A stretch of 41,972 bases of DNA from positions 1 through 41,972 of the forward strand of contig UROR01000003.1 in the NCBI GenBank assembly GCA_900549535.1, written 5' to 3'. Positions within the stretch are counted from its first letter, which is position 1. Each line of letters opens with the position of its first letter. Shown here piece by piece: positions 7,550 to 16,905 of the stretch. A model generated the notes under the pieces. It saw only the letters and a list, made by a program, of their open reading frames with translations. It ran no database searches and was not told the DNA's origin. Origin of the DNA: an uncultured Collinsella sp. (GTDB taxonomy: Bacteria; Actinomycetota; Coriobacteriia; Coriobacteriales; Coriobacteriaceae). A program made the position numbers and the translations under genes.

Positions 7550-9850
7550 TTACTCGGCAGCGGCCTTAAACTTGTTGTAGTTGATCAGGCAGCCGGCCTT
7601 GACGATGGCACGCTCCTCTGCCGTCATATCGGCAATGTAGAGCTCAATCTGCTCGACCGTGCCGTCGGCGCGCACCACGTAGGCGGCGATGTCCTTTAGG
7701 TCGCCATCGAGCGCGTCGCGTATACCCGGCACAAAGACGTAGTCGCCCACCTCAAAGTTGGGCTCGGCCTCCATCTGGAAGGGCACCATGCCCCAATTCA
7801 TCACGTTGGAGCGATAGCGCTTGGTGGCGTACTCGTGGACGATGTTGGCCAGGCCGCCGATCACGCGCTGGCAGCTCGCGGCCTGCTCGCGGGCAGAACC
7901 GTCACCTGGCTTCTTGGCATAGAGCATGGAGCCAAACTCGGTCGCCTTGGCATCGGCCGCGACGCCCGCGCCGGTCAGCGCCTCAAACACACCGGCAAGC
8001 TCGGCATCGAGCGCCGCCAGGTCACCCGCGGACCCGCCGGCAACGCGGCGCTTCTCTACGGCGTCGACCTCCTTGGAGCGGCCCACGTAGGCCGGGTCGC
8101 GGCGGCTCAGCGTAAACTCGGCCAGACCCAGCGGGTTGGAGCGGAAGGAACTCGTCTCGCCCGAGGGAATGAGCTCGTCGGTCGTGGTGACCGGGTCCAT
8201 GATCTTGGAGCACACCTTGAGCAGGATGTCGTCGCCGAGAGGCTCCATCGCGGGCCATGGCTTGATGTTGGGACCCTCGACCAGCTCGTCGGCCGGCTCA
8301 GCCTTGCCAAAGCCCCAGTACACGCGCTTTTTGTACGGCGCGTCGTCAAAGGTGTACTCGCAGGCCTCATCCCAAGTCTCCTCGGGCAGATCGGTCGCCG
8401 GCGTCAGGATGCCGCCGTTGGCAGCCGTCGCCGCAATGGAGCGGGCGTCCATCAGGGCCACGGCGCTCAGCTGGCCATTACCCGGCTTGGAACCCTCGCG
8501 GTTGGGGAAGTTGCGCGTGGTGTGGCGTATGGACAGGCCGTTGTTGGCAGGCGTGTCGCCGGCGCCGAAGCACGGGCCGCAGAACGCCGTGCGCACAATC
8601 GCGCCGGCCTCCATAAGGTCGTAGATATAGCCGCGGCGTGTAAGTTCGAGTGCCACGGGCTGGCTCGTGGGGTAGACCGACAGCGAGAACTCGCCACAGC
8701 CGGTGTTGGCGCCCTTGAGCACGCGGGCAGCCTGGACCACGGAGTCGTAGTTGCCGCCCGAGCAGCCGGCGATAACGCCCTGCTGCACATGCAGCTTGCC
8801 GTCGACGATCTTGTCGAGCAGGCTAAAGTGCGTCTTGCCCTCGCCGATCTTGGCGGCCTCGAGCTCCACCTCGTGAAGGATGTCCTCGAGGTTCTCGTTG
8901 AGCTCGTCGATCTCAAAGCCGTTGGAAGGATGGAACGGCAGCGCGATCATGGGCTTGATGCTCGACAGATCGACCTCGACGCAGCCGTCGTAGTAGGCGA
9001 CATCGGCGGGCTTGAGCTCGCGGTAGTCGTCGCCGCGACCGTGCATGGTCAAAAACGCGTGCGTGTCCTCGTCGGTGGCCCAAATGCTCGACAGGCAGGT
9101 GGTCTCGGTGGTCATGACGTCGACGCCGTTGCGGTAGTCGGTCGTCATGCTCGCGATGCCGGGGCCCACGAACTCCATGACCTTGTTCTTGACGTAGCCC
9201 TTGGCAAAGACGGCGCGGATGATGGCGAGCGCTACGTCGTGCGGGCCGACGCCGGGACGTGGGGCACCCGTGAGGTAGATGGCTACAACGCCGGGATAGG
9301 CAACGTCGTAGGTGTCGCGCAGCAGTTGCTTCGCCAGCTCGCCGCCGCCCTCGCCCACGGCTATGGTGCCCAGGGCGCCATAGCGGGTGTGCGAGTCGGA
9401 ACCCAGAATCATCTTGCCGCAACCGGCGAAGTTCTCACGCATAAAGGAGTGGATGACGGCGATGTGCGGCGGGACGAAGATGCCGCCGTACTTCTTAGCA
9501 GCCGAGAGACCAAAGACGTGGTCGTCCTCGTTGATGGTGCCGCCCACGGCGCACAGCGAGTTATGGCAGTTGGTGAGCACGTAGGGCAGCGGGAACTGCT
9601 CCATGCCCGAGGCGCGCGCCGTCTGGATGATGCCGACAAAGGTGATGTCGTGGCTCGCCATGGCGTCGAAGCGAATCTTGAGCGCCTCGGGGTCGCCGGA
9701 CGTGTTGTGTGCCTGAAGGATCGAATACGCGATGGTGCCACGCTTGGCATCCTCGGGCGCCTGCGTAATACCGCGCTCGGCAGCCTCGGCCGCAGGCACA
9801 ACTTCGCTGCCGCCGCGCAGGTAGATGCCGTCCTCGTACAGCTTGACCAT
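7550..9850 (-). CDS. Aconitase-family hydratase (YbhJ-like)
   Basis: 766 residues. The start at 9850 (MVKLYED) has GGGAG 5 nt upstream; longer starts lack a site. The protein has the aconitase superfamily layout: domains 1-3 with [4Fe-4S] ligand-like cysteines in TTCLSS, GCSGGN and CGPCFGAG, the LGSDSHTRYGALG stretch, then a C-terminal swivel-like domain. Aconitases dehydrate and rehydrate tri- or dicarboxylates. Length and overall pattern fit the YbhJ-type aconitase-like hydratases rather than citrate aconitase A, from memory. There is no citrate synthase or isocitrate dehydrogenase beside it, so the substrate is open. It appears to be a single-gene transcript. Confidence 0.85.
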   Translation of the reverse strand: MVKLYEDGIYLRGGSEVVPAAEAAERGITQAPEDAKRGTIAYSILQAHNTSGDPEALKIRFDAMASHDITFVGIIQTARASGMEQFPLPYVLTNCHNSLCAVGGTINEDDHVFGLSAAKKYGGIFVPPHIAVIHSFMRENFAGCGKMILGSDSHTRYGALGTIAVGEGGGELAKQLLRDTYDVAYPGVVAIYLTGAPRPGVGPHDVALAIIRAVFAKGYVKNKVMEFVGPGIASMTTDYRNGVDVMTTETTCLSSIWATDEDTHAFLTMHGRGDDYRELKPADVAYYDGCVEVDLSSIKPMIALPFHPSNGFEIDELNENLEDILHEVELEAAKIGEGKTHFSLLDKIVDGKLHVQQGVIAGCSGGNYDSVVQAARVLKGANTGCGEFSLSVYPTSQPVALELTRRGYIYDLMEAGAIVRTAFCGPCFGAGDTPANNGLSIRHTTRNFPNREGSKPGNGQLSAVALMDARSIAATAANGGILTPATDLPEETWDEACEYTFDDAPYKKRVYWGFGKAEPADELVEGPNIKPWPAMEPLGDDILLKVCSKIMDPVTTTDELIPSGETSSFRSNPLGLAEFTLSRRDPAYVGRSKEVDAVEKRRVAGGSAGDLAALDAELAGVFEALTGAGVAADAKATEFGSMLYAKKPGDGSAREQAASCQRVIGGLANIVHEYATKRYRSNVMNWGMVPFQMEAEPNFEVGDYVFVPGIRDALDGDLKDIAAYVVRADGTVEQIELYIADMTAEERAIVKAGCLINYNKFKAAAE

Positions 9851-10023
9851 ACTGTCTCCCACTCTGCCCAAAAGATTTGGGCGCATAGCATACATTCGTT
9901 CAATATCGTGCCATAGAACGGTTGCCAGCGGGTTACGAATCTACACGTTCACTTTATCTCGGTAAAGTACAGGACGAGTCCGGCGAGGGCCTGCAGATTT
10001 AGTGCAAGAGTGTCCCTTTCGAC

Positions 10024-10052
10024 TAGTCATTTAAGAACGTCCCCAATGACTA
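10024..10052. repeat. REP-like palindrome, family B, copy 1, plus adjacent fragments
   Basis: TAGTCATT (10024-10031) and AATGACTA (10045-10052) enclose TAAGAACGTCCCC; the reverse strand begins GGGGACGTTC. It is preceded by the shared motif GCAAGAGTGTCCC. Between 10053 and 10181 lie a second related motif (GGAACGTTCCCAAGTGCCG, from about 10120) and what looks like a truncated start of the 140-nt element (GAGCGGG...ATTT, about 10093-10117). No gene is visible in 9851-10320. Confidence 0.8.
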
Positions 10053-10181
10053 CCCATCCGGAGCAAGTCAGCGCCGCAGGCAGAGAACGGACAGCGAGCG
10101 GGCCGTATTTCCAAAGTGAGGAACGTTCCCAAGTGCCGCATCCGGGCCATGGCAACGCCGATATTTTGGCGCGGACAGCGA

Positions 10182-10321
10182 AAGCCCGTCAGAGCGAGCA
10201 AGGTGCCTTGAAACAAGGCGGCATTGATCTTTTGATCATGCCGTCGAAGTTGAAAGGCAGATTGCCGCTCTGGCGGGCTTGCAGCGTCGACTGGTTACGC
10301 GGGTTGGTAAACCCGCGTAAC
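10182..10321. repeat. Structured 140-nt element (family C), copy 1
   Basis: Helices: P1a 10182-10196 with 10266-10280 (15 bp, one G-T); P1b TGCCTT (10204-10209) with AAGGCA (10254-10259); P2 hairpin 10219-10229 with 10234-10243, loop TTTT and one bulged T after 4 bp; P3 12-bp hairpin GTTACGCGGGTT (10294-10305) with AACCCGCGTAAC (10310-10321), loop GGTA. The last base is shared with the hspR stop codon. Compared with copies at 30087 and 33494 the stems differ by paired changes. See findings. Confidence 0.85.
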
Positions 10322-10737
10322 TACAAATCCCCGCCGGCACCCAGCAGCTTGCGCATGACCTGTTCGGGGTTAACCGAGCCGTCGCGCGGGGCCAGGGCGG
10401 TGATCTTCTTCTGCATCTTGTACTCGTGCAGCTCATCTTCGAGCTGGCGTACGCGGGCGCGGAGCTTTTCGTTCTCGCGCTCGCGCTCCTCGGCACGCTC
10501 CTTCATATCGAGGATGCGCACCACGCCGGCGAGGTTGATGCCCTCGTCGGTCAGTTGGTTGATGAGTTCCAGACGCTCGATATCGGCACGCGAATACAGG
10601 CGCGTGTTGCCGCCCGAGCGCTGAGGATTCACCAGGCCCTTGGACTCGTAGACGCGCAGAGTCTGCGGGTGCATGCCGGTCAGCTCGGCCGCCACGCTGA
10701 TCATATACAGCGGTTTGTTCCTATTGTCCTCGGCCAT
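10321..10737 (-). CDS. hspR: MerR-family heat-shock repressor HspR
   Basis: 138 residues. The start MAEDNRN at 10737 follows the purine-rich AGGGGTCAGGTAGC. The N-terminal winged helix-turn-helix (about residues 12-75) shows the MerR pattern, with MISVAAELTGMHPQTLRVYE and the RSGGNTRLYS wing typical of HspR. A coiled-coil dimerisation helix (about 76-115) follows, then a short tail. In Streptomyces, HspR represses dnaK and clpB and uses DnaK as co-repressor. Position as last gene of the dnaK operon is the classical actinobacterial arrangement. Probable sites are 14732-14758 and 5347-5373. The 140-nt element starts at its stop codon. Confidence 0.93.
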   Translation of the reverse strand: MAEDNRNKPLYMISVAAELTGMHPQTLRVYESKGLVNPQRSGGNTRLYSRADIERLELINQLTDEGINLAGVVRILDMKERAEERERENEKLRARVRQLEDELHEYKMQKKITALAPRDGSVNPEQVMRKLLGAGGDL

Positions 10738-10810
10738 GCTACCTGACCCCTTTCCGTCTCGCACATCTCCATCATAAGCCTGTGGCCAGCCCGTGGGCCA
10801 CGCAACCAAA

Positions 10811-11776
10811 CTAGAACGTCGCCTTGTAACGGTTGACCTTCTCGCGATAATCGCGCGTGTCGGCCTCGCGCAGCTTGGTCATGGCATCGCGCTCATCGTC
10901 GGACAGGTTCGAGGGAACCTGCACCTTGATCTCGACAAGCAGCGCACCCGTGCGGCCGCGATGCTTAACGTCGGGCGCACCCATCTCCTTAAAGCGGAAC
11001 TTCTTGCCCGTCTGGGTGCCAGCGGGCACCTTCAGACGAACCGTCGCGCCGCCGGGCGTGGGCACATCCACCGTGCAGCCGAGCGCCGCCTCGTAGACCG
11101 AGATCGGCACCTCCATGGTCACGTCGGCGCCCTTGCGCTTAAACAGCGGATGCTCCTCCACATGCGTGGTCACGACCAGGTCGCCACGCTCGCCTCCGGC
11201 AACGCCGTACTCGCCACGGCGCTTGTAACGCAATTTGCCGCCGTCGACCGCGCCCGCGGGCACCGAGACCGTGATGGTCTGCTGCTCGCCCGTCGAGGGA
11301 ATGCGGTAGGTGACCTTGTGCGTCACGCCGCGAAACGCGTCCTCGGCCGTCACATCGACGGTCAGCGACAGGTCGCCGCCCTTGCGCGCGCGGTTGCGGC
11401 CCGCGCCCGCACCGGCAGCGCCCGCAGCCCCGGCAAAGCCCGAGCCCCAATCGCTGCCCCAGGCGCCGTTGCCGCTAAAGATGCTGTCGAAGATATCGCC
11501 CCAGCCGCTCGCGCCGGCACCGGCGCCGTAGCCACCGCTATACGCGCCGCCCGCGCCCGGCATGCCGCCGAACATGAGCATCTGGTCGTACTCTTTGCGC
11601 TTCTTCTCGTCCGAAAGCGTCTCGTAGGCCTCGCTAATCTCCTTAAACTTGGCCTCGTCGCCGCCGGCATCGGGGTGATATTTTTGCGCGAGCTTGCGAA
11701 ACGCGCTCTTGATCTCTTTGTCGGAGGCGCTCTTGGATACGCCCAGGATGTCATAGAAGGTTTTGCCTGCAGCCAT
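10811..11776 (-). CDS. dnaJ: DnaJ-type co-chaperone without zinc fingers (CbpA-like)
   Basis: 321 residues from the ATG at 11776, with AGGAG 6 nt upstream. J domain at about 1-70 with HPD (34-36), which stimulates DnaK ATPase; Gly/Ala-rich linker (about 75-130); then two DnaJ C-terminal beta domains. There is no CxxCxGxG zinc-finger region, so it is a class II (CbpA/DnaJ2-like) protein, although it holds the dnaJ position. It lies between grpE and hspR. A strong hairpin (11850-11879) separates it from grpE and may lower its expression relative to dnaK-grpE. Confidence 0.93.
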   Translation of the reverse strand: MAAGKTFYDILGVSKSASDKEIKSAFRKLAQKYHPDAGGDEAKFKEISEAYETLSDEKKRKEYDQMLMFGGMPGAGGAYSGGYGAGAGASGWGDIFDSIFSGNGAWGSDWGSGFAGAAGAAGAGAGRNRARKGGDLSLTVDVTAEDAFRGVTHKVTYRIPSTGEQQTITVSVPAGAVDGGKLRYKRRGEYGVAGGERGDLVVTTHVEEHPLFKRKGADVTMEVPISVYEAALGCTVDVPTPGGATVRLKVPAGTQTGKKFRFKEMGAPDVKHRGRTGALLVEIKVQVPSNLSDDERDAMTKLREADTRDYREKVNRYKATF

Positions 11777-11849
11777 CGTAGCTCCTCTCCTGTTACGTCC
11801 GCCGTCCATGCAGACGACGGCTCATGCTTTCATATGGCACTAGGCCAGA

Positions 11850-11879
11850 AAGGGCCCCGGGTGTTGCCCCGGGGCCCTT
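11850..11879 (-). terminator. Intercistronic hairpin between grpE and dnaJ
   Basis: A perfect 12-bp stem (AAGGGCCCCGGG with CCCGGGGCCCTT) and 6-nt loop. On the minus strand it is followed only by TTTCT. It lies 5 bp past the grpE stop, inside the operon, so a partial terminator or RNA-processing site is more likely than a full stop. Confidence 0.7.
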
Positions 11880-11884
11880 CTCAA

Positions 11885-12727
11885 TTACTCCTCGGTGCTC
11901 TCGGCCGTATCGGCCGCGGCATCCTCGGGCGCCGCTTCGGGCTCCGGTGCGGGGCGCTTCTCGCCACCGTAGGTCACCGTCACCATCGCGGAACGCAGGA
12001 TGCGATCCGCCATGCGGTAGCCCTTCTGGTACACGTCGTTGACGGTCTCGTCGTACTGCGATGCGTCCTCGACGCGACCCACAGCCTGGTGCTCGAGCGG
12101 ATCGAACGCCTCGCCCTTGGGGTCGATGGGCTCAACGCCCTCGTGCGCAAACACATCGAGCAGCTTGGCATGCACTGCATCAACGCCATCGACGAACTGC
12201 TTAAAATCGTCGGAAAGCTCCTGGCTACGGGCATGGTCGATTGCACGCTCGATATCGTCAACCACCGGAAGCAACGCAGTGACGAGCTTCTCGGTCGCGC
12301 GCTCGCGCTCGGCGATGCGCTCGTTAGCGGTGCGGCGACGGAAGTTCTCCCAGTCGGCCTGTAGACGGGCGGTGCGCTCGGTGGCGTCCTTTGCCTTGTC
12401 CTCGGCGGCCTTCTGAGCCTCTGCCGCAGCATCGAGCTCGTTGCGCACGTCGGCAAGCTCCTTTTGGGCCTGCTCGAACTTGAGCTTAAAGTCGTTGTCG
12501 GCGGCTTCCTCACCGGCGCGGATAGCGGCTTCCACCATCTCGTCCTCGGTCATCGTCGCCTCCTTGTTGGAATCCTCTACCTGGTTCTCGGCAGCCTCGG
12601 CGGCCTCGGCCTCGTTGACCTCGGTATCGTCGACGGCCTCTACGGGAATCTTCACGTCCTTCTCCTCAGAGTCAACGGGGGCGGTGCCAGCGGCAGCCGC
12701 CTCCGTGCGAGCTTTACGGGCGGACAT
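11885..12727 (-). CDS. grpE: Nucleotide exchange factor GrpE
   Basis: 280 residues if started at 12727, 3 bp after the dnaK stop. A second start at 12553 (MTEDEM, residue 59) has a perfect AAGGAGG 5 nt upstream and gives about 222 residues, closer to usual GrpE length. The extra N-terminus is acidic and low complexity. Seen: long coiled coil (about residues 78-150), the four-helix dimer region, and the C-terminal beta domain with GYRMADRILRSAMVTV that contacts DnaK, then an acidic Ala/Glu tail. It releases ADP from DnaK. Neighbours dnaK and dnaJ confirm identity. Which start is used cannot be settled here. Confidence 0.95.
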   Translation of the reverse strand: MSARKARTEAAAAGTAPVDSEEKDVKIPVEAVDDTEVNEAEAAEAAENQVEDSNKEATMTEDEMVEAAIRAGEEAADNDFKLKFEQAQKELADVRNELDAAAEAQKAAEDKAKDATERTARLQADWENFRRRTANERIAERERATEKLVTALLPVVDDIERAIDHARSQELSDDFKQFVDGVDAVHAKLLDVFAHEGVEPIDPKGEAFDPLEHQAVGRVEDASQYDETVNDVYQKGYRMADRILRSAMVTVTYGGEKRPAPEPEAAPEDAAADTAESTEE

Positions 12728-12729
12728 GA

Positions 12730-14622
<1,893 letters not shown>

Positions 14623-14731
14623 TAGAAATTCCCTCTCTCTTGTGCGTTTGCACCGACTCGGCGGTCTGCCGCGCGGTGTTTCGGCTTGTCTTTCAGGATG
14701 TAGTGTATCCCCTTATGGGCCGGAATATACA

Positions 14732-14758
14732 AAATCTAAGTCAATTCATATAAGATTT
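14732..14758 (-). promoter_or_regulatory. Heat-shock operator candidate upstream of dnaK
   Basis: Plus strand AAATCTAAGTC, 5 nt, ATATAAGATTT, matching the clpB site at 5347-5373 in both conserved blocks and in spacing. On the minus strand TATATT just downstream may be the -10. A looser CTCAAA...TTTGAG pair lies further upstream (14781-14811); its relevance is unclear. Confidence 0.72.
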
Positions 14759-14881
14759 CTTATCTCTGAGAGTTTAGGTTCTCAAATGCGCAGGTAAACA
14801 CACTGTTTGAGTTCTCGGCAGATCTATTGAGATCTATGTAGAGATGGCTGAGGTTTGCGTCCGGGGGTGCCTGGGGGCCGA

Positions 14882-14999
14882 CTTGCGGAAAGTTCATCCC
14901 GGTTTGAGCGTGGATTCCGGGTCGCAGTTTCCTCTAGCGGGCCCAACCGGAAACTGCGACCCGGTTTTCGGCCAAATAACGGGATGCCCTTTCCGCAAG
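14882..14999. repeat. Nested palindromic repeat, family F, copy 1
   Basis: Outer arms CTTGCGGAAAG (14882-14892) with CTTTCCGCAAG (14989-14999), and an inner 16-bp perfect stem CCGGGTCGCAGTTTCC (14917-14932) with 14949-14964. Related sequence is at 29750-29888. It occupies most of the spacer between dnaK and the ferredoxin gene; I see no gene in 14623-15218. Confidence 0.8.
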
Positions 15000-15218
15000 C
15001 ACGCTCAATCGCCCTATATTTCAAGTCACCTATAGCTAACATTTGCGCAGCTCAACGGCCTCACCTGCATGTTTTTTAGTAAGCCGCGGCATACTCGGCG
15101 AACGGTATGAAGATGCCGGTCAGAGGGTATTGCAAACGGTCGCTCCCGTGGTATGTTTTTGCCCGAATCAAACCGACGCGCATCGCCTGTAGCGTCGGTC
15201 AACAGAGAGGAAACTACC

Positions 15219-15404
15219 ATGGCTCATCCCGTAATTGATGCCGACGAGTGCATCGCTTGTGGCGTTTGCGTCGACTCCTGCCCCGCTGGCGTTCTGGAGC
15301 TCCAGGACGTCGCTACCGTCGCTGACGAGGATTCCTGCGTCGCCTGTGGCGCTTGCCAGGACGCTTGCCCCGCCGGCGCGATCACCGAGATCGTCGAGGA
15401 GTAA
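15219..15404 (+). CDS. 2[4Fe-4S] ferredoxin
   Basis: 61 residues, the normal size of a clostridial-type ferredoxin. Two complete CxxCxxCxxxCP motifs at Cys 11, 14, 17, 21 and 40, 43, 46, 50 bind two [4Fe-4S] clusters. It is a soluble low-potential electron carrier, as expected in an anaerobe using pyruvate:ferredoxin oxidoreductase or hydrogenase. The ATG at 15219 follows AGAGAGG. It is a single-gene transcript with a strong terminator at 15446, diverging from the dnaK operon and convergent with the nad operon. Confidence 0.97.
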   Translation: MAHPVIDADECIACGVCVDSCPAGVLELQDVATVADEDSCVACGACQDACPAGAITEIVEE

Positions 15405-15445
15405 CAACTCCCCCACTTGCACACTCACAAGTACACCGTGCACAA

Positions 15446-15483
15446 AAAAGGAGGCCTCCGCATCGCCGCGGAGGCCTCCTTTT
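15446..15483. terminator. Bidirectional terminator
   Basis: A 16-bp perfect stem (15446-15461 with 15468-15483) and 6-nt loop, A-rich on the left and T-rich on the right, so both strands end in a U-run. It serves the ferredoxin gene and the convergent nad operon. Confidence 0.92.
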
Positions 15484-15496
15484 GCATTCGTCGTTA

Positions 15497-16042
15497 CTAG
15501 GACAGGTCATCTTCGTAGGGCATTAGGTCTGCCAGATAGCCCTTCTCCTTGAGCATGGCCTCGATCTCGTCGAGGGTTTGCTCGTCTTCTGCCGCAATGC
15601 GGTGGAAGTGATAGCCGCTGGTTACCGTCAGCAGCGGAAAGCTCTTACCGCTCTCGATATCGTGCAGGTAGCGCTCAACATCGCGACGATTGCGGATGTC
15701 CAGGTCGGCCGTGATCTTGCCGTACACGCGGTGGTTGACGATCACGTTGAGCACGGCGCCGCCCGCGTCGACGATGCTCGTGAGCTCATCGCCCGCTTGC
15801 TCCACGCCGTGGCGAACCTTGACCAGACGCGTGGGCACAGCCGGGCTGCTCGCCGCCTCCTGTAGTACATAGCCGCGATTGGTGGCGACGATATCGTGCC
15901 CGTCGGCGCGCAGCAGGGCGATGTCCTGCACCACGACCTGACGGCTCACGCCCACCTCGCGGGCAAGCGCACTGCCCGAGACAGGATCTTTGGCGCTCTC
16001 GAGCACGGCCATGATGGCACGGCGACGCTCGCGGGCGTCCAT
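15497..16042 (-). CDS. niaR: Niacin-responsive repressor NiaR (HTH plus 3H domain)
   Basis: 181 residues. An N-terminal winged helix (HTH_11 type, about 5-60: SGSALAREVGVSRQVVVQDIALLR) is followed by a 3H ligand-binding domain (about 75-175) with His residues in VRHG, NHRVYG and YHFHRI, as in the NiaR/YrxA family that binds nicotinate with a metal. It is the last gene of nadA-nadB-nadC-niaR, with its ATG overlapping the nadC stop (TAATG), so translation is probably coupled. It is the likely repressor acting on the nadA promoter palindrome at 19406-19449. Confidence 0.93.
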   Translation of the reverse strand: MDARERRRAIMAVLESAKDPVSGSALAREVGVSRQVVVQDIALLRADGHDIVATNRGYVLQEAASSPAVPTRLVKVRHGVEQAGDELTSIVDAGGAVLNVIVNHRVYGKITADLDIRNRRDVERYLHDIESGKSFPLLTVTSGYHFHRIAAEDEQTLDEIEAMLKEKGYLADLMPYEDDLS

Positions 16043-16902
16043 TATTTACCGTCCAGCAGACGCAGGTGCTTGAGCGAGAGGTCGAGAATCGGCGCAGAAT
16101 GCGTCAGCGCCCCCGAGCTGATAAAGTCAACGCCCAGGTCGGCAAGCGCGCGGATATTGCTGGCGTCCACATTGCCCGAGCACTCGGTCTTGGCGCGACC
16201 GGCGATAAGCTCGATAGCGGCGGCCATGTCGTCGTGGGTCATGTTGTCGAACATGATGATATCGGCGCCGGCCTCCACGGCCTCGCGCACCATGTCCAGG
16301 TTCTCGCACTCGATCTCGACCGTCGTGGTAAACGACGCATGGGCGCGCGCCATCTCAATCGCGCGTGCCACGCCACCGGCGGCGTCGATGTGGTTGTCCT
16401 TGAGCATGACGGCAGTCGACAGGTTATAGCGGTGGTTGCTGCCACCGCCGATCTCGACCGCGGCCTTCTCGAAGACGCGCATGCCCGGCGTGGTCTTGCG
16501 CGTGTCGACAAGCACGGTCTTGGTGCCCACGAGCGCAGCCGCCATCCGATGCGTGTAAGTAGCGATACCGCTCATGCGCTGCAGGTAGTTGAGTGCCACG
16601 CGCTCGCCCGAAAGCAGCACGCGCGCGTCGCCGCGCACCTGACCCACATGGTCGCCGGCGTGCACCTCATCGCCATCGACGACATCAAACAGCACCGAGC
16701 TCTGCGAATCCAGCAGCTCAAAGGTGCGAGCGAACACATCCAGGCCGGCGATGATGCCATCGGCTTTGGCGATAAGCTCCACCGTGGCGGAGCGCGCCGT
16801 GGGACACACGCTCGCCGTGCTCACGTCCTCAAACGTGATGTCCTCGCGCAGGGCCTGCAGAATCAGATCATCGACGACGAGCTTCATGGTAATGGGGTTC
16901 AT
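16042..16902 (-). CDS. nadC: Quinolinate phosphoribosyltransferase NadC
   Basis: 286 residues, usual length. It converts quinolinate plus PRPP to nicotinate mononucleotide, CO2 and pyrophosphate, the third step of de novo NAD synthesis. Seen: N-terminal alpha/beta sandwich (to about 110), RMSGIATYT and DTRKTTPGMR (typical NadC substrate-binding segment), KDNHI, and EIECENL with a later barrel end. The start at 16902 has GGAGGAG that overlaps the nadB stop, with a gap of 3 bp. Its stop overlaps the niaR start. Confidence 0.97.
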   Translation of the reverse strand: MNPITMKLVVDDLILQALREDITFEDVSTASVCPTARSATVELIAKADGIIAGLDVFARTFELLDSQSSVLFDVVDGDEVHAGDHVGQVRGDARVLLSGERVALNYLQRMSGIATYTHRMAAALVGTKTVLVDTRKTTPGMRVFEKAAVEIGGGSNHRYNLSTAVMLKDNHIDAAGGVARAIEMARAHASFTTTVEIECENLDMVREAVEAGADIIMFDNMTHDDMAAAIELIAGRAKTECSGNVDASNIRALADLGVDFISSGALTHSAPILDLSLKHLRLLDGK

Positions 16903-16905
16903 GGT

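Noticed and set aside
7835..9916. Long open frame (693 codons) opposite the hydratase gene
   Set aside because: Third-position GC bias of the real minus-strand gene opens this frame. The translation is Gly/Ala/Val/Arg/His-rich with no domains and no ribosome site.
10793..12364. Plus-strand frame spanning antisense dnaJ and grpE
   Set aside because: It crosses two real genes and an intercistronic hairpin, and its composition is that of a shadow frame.
14781..14811. CTCAAA...TTTGAG pair upstream of dnaK as the classical HAIR site
   Set aside because: Spacing and orientation do not match HAIR and there is no equivalent before clpB; the shared 27-bp repeat is the better candidate.
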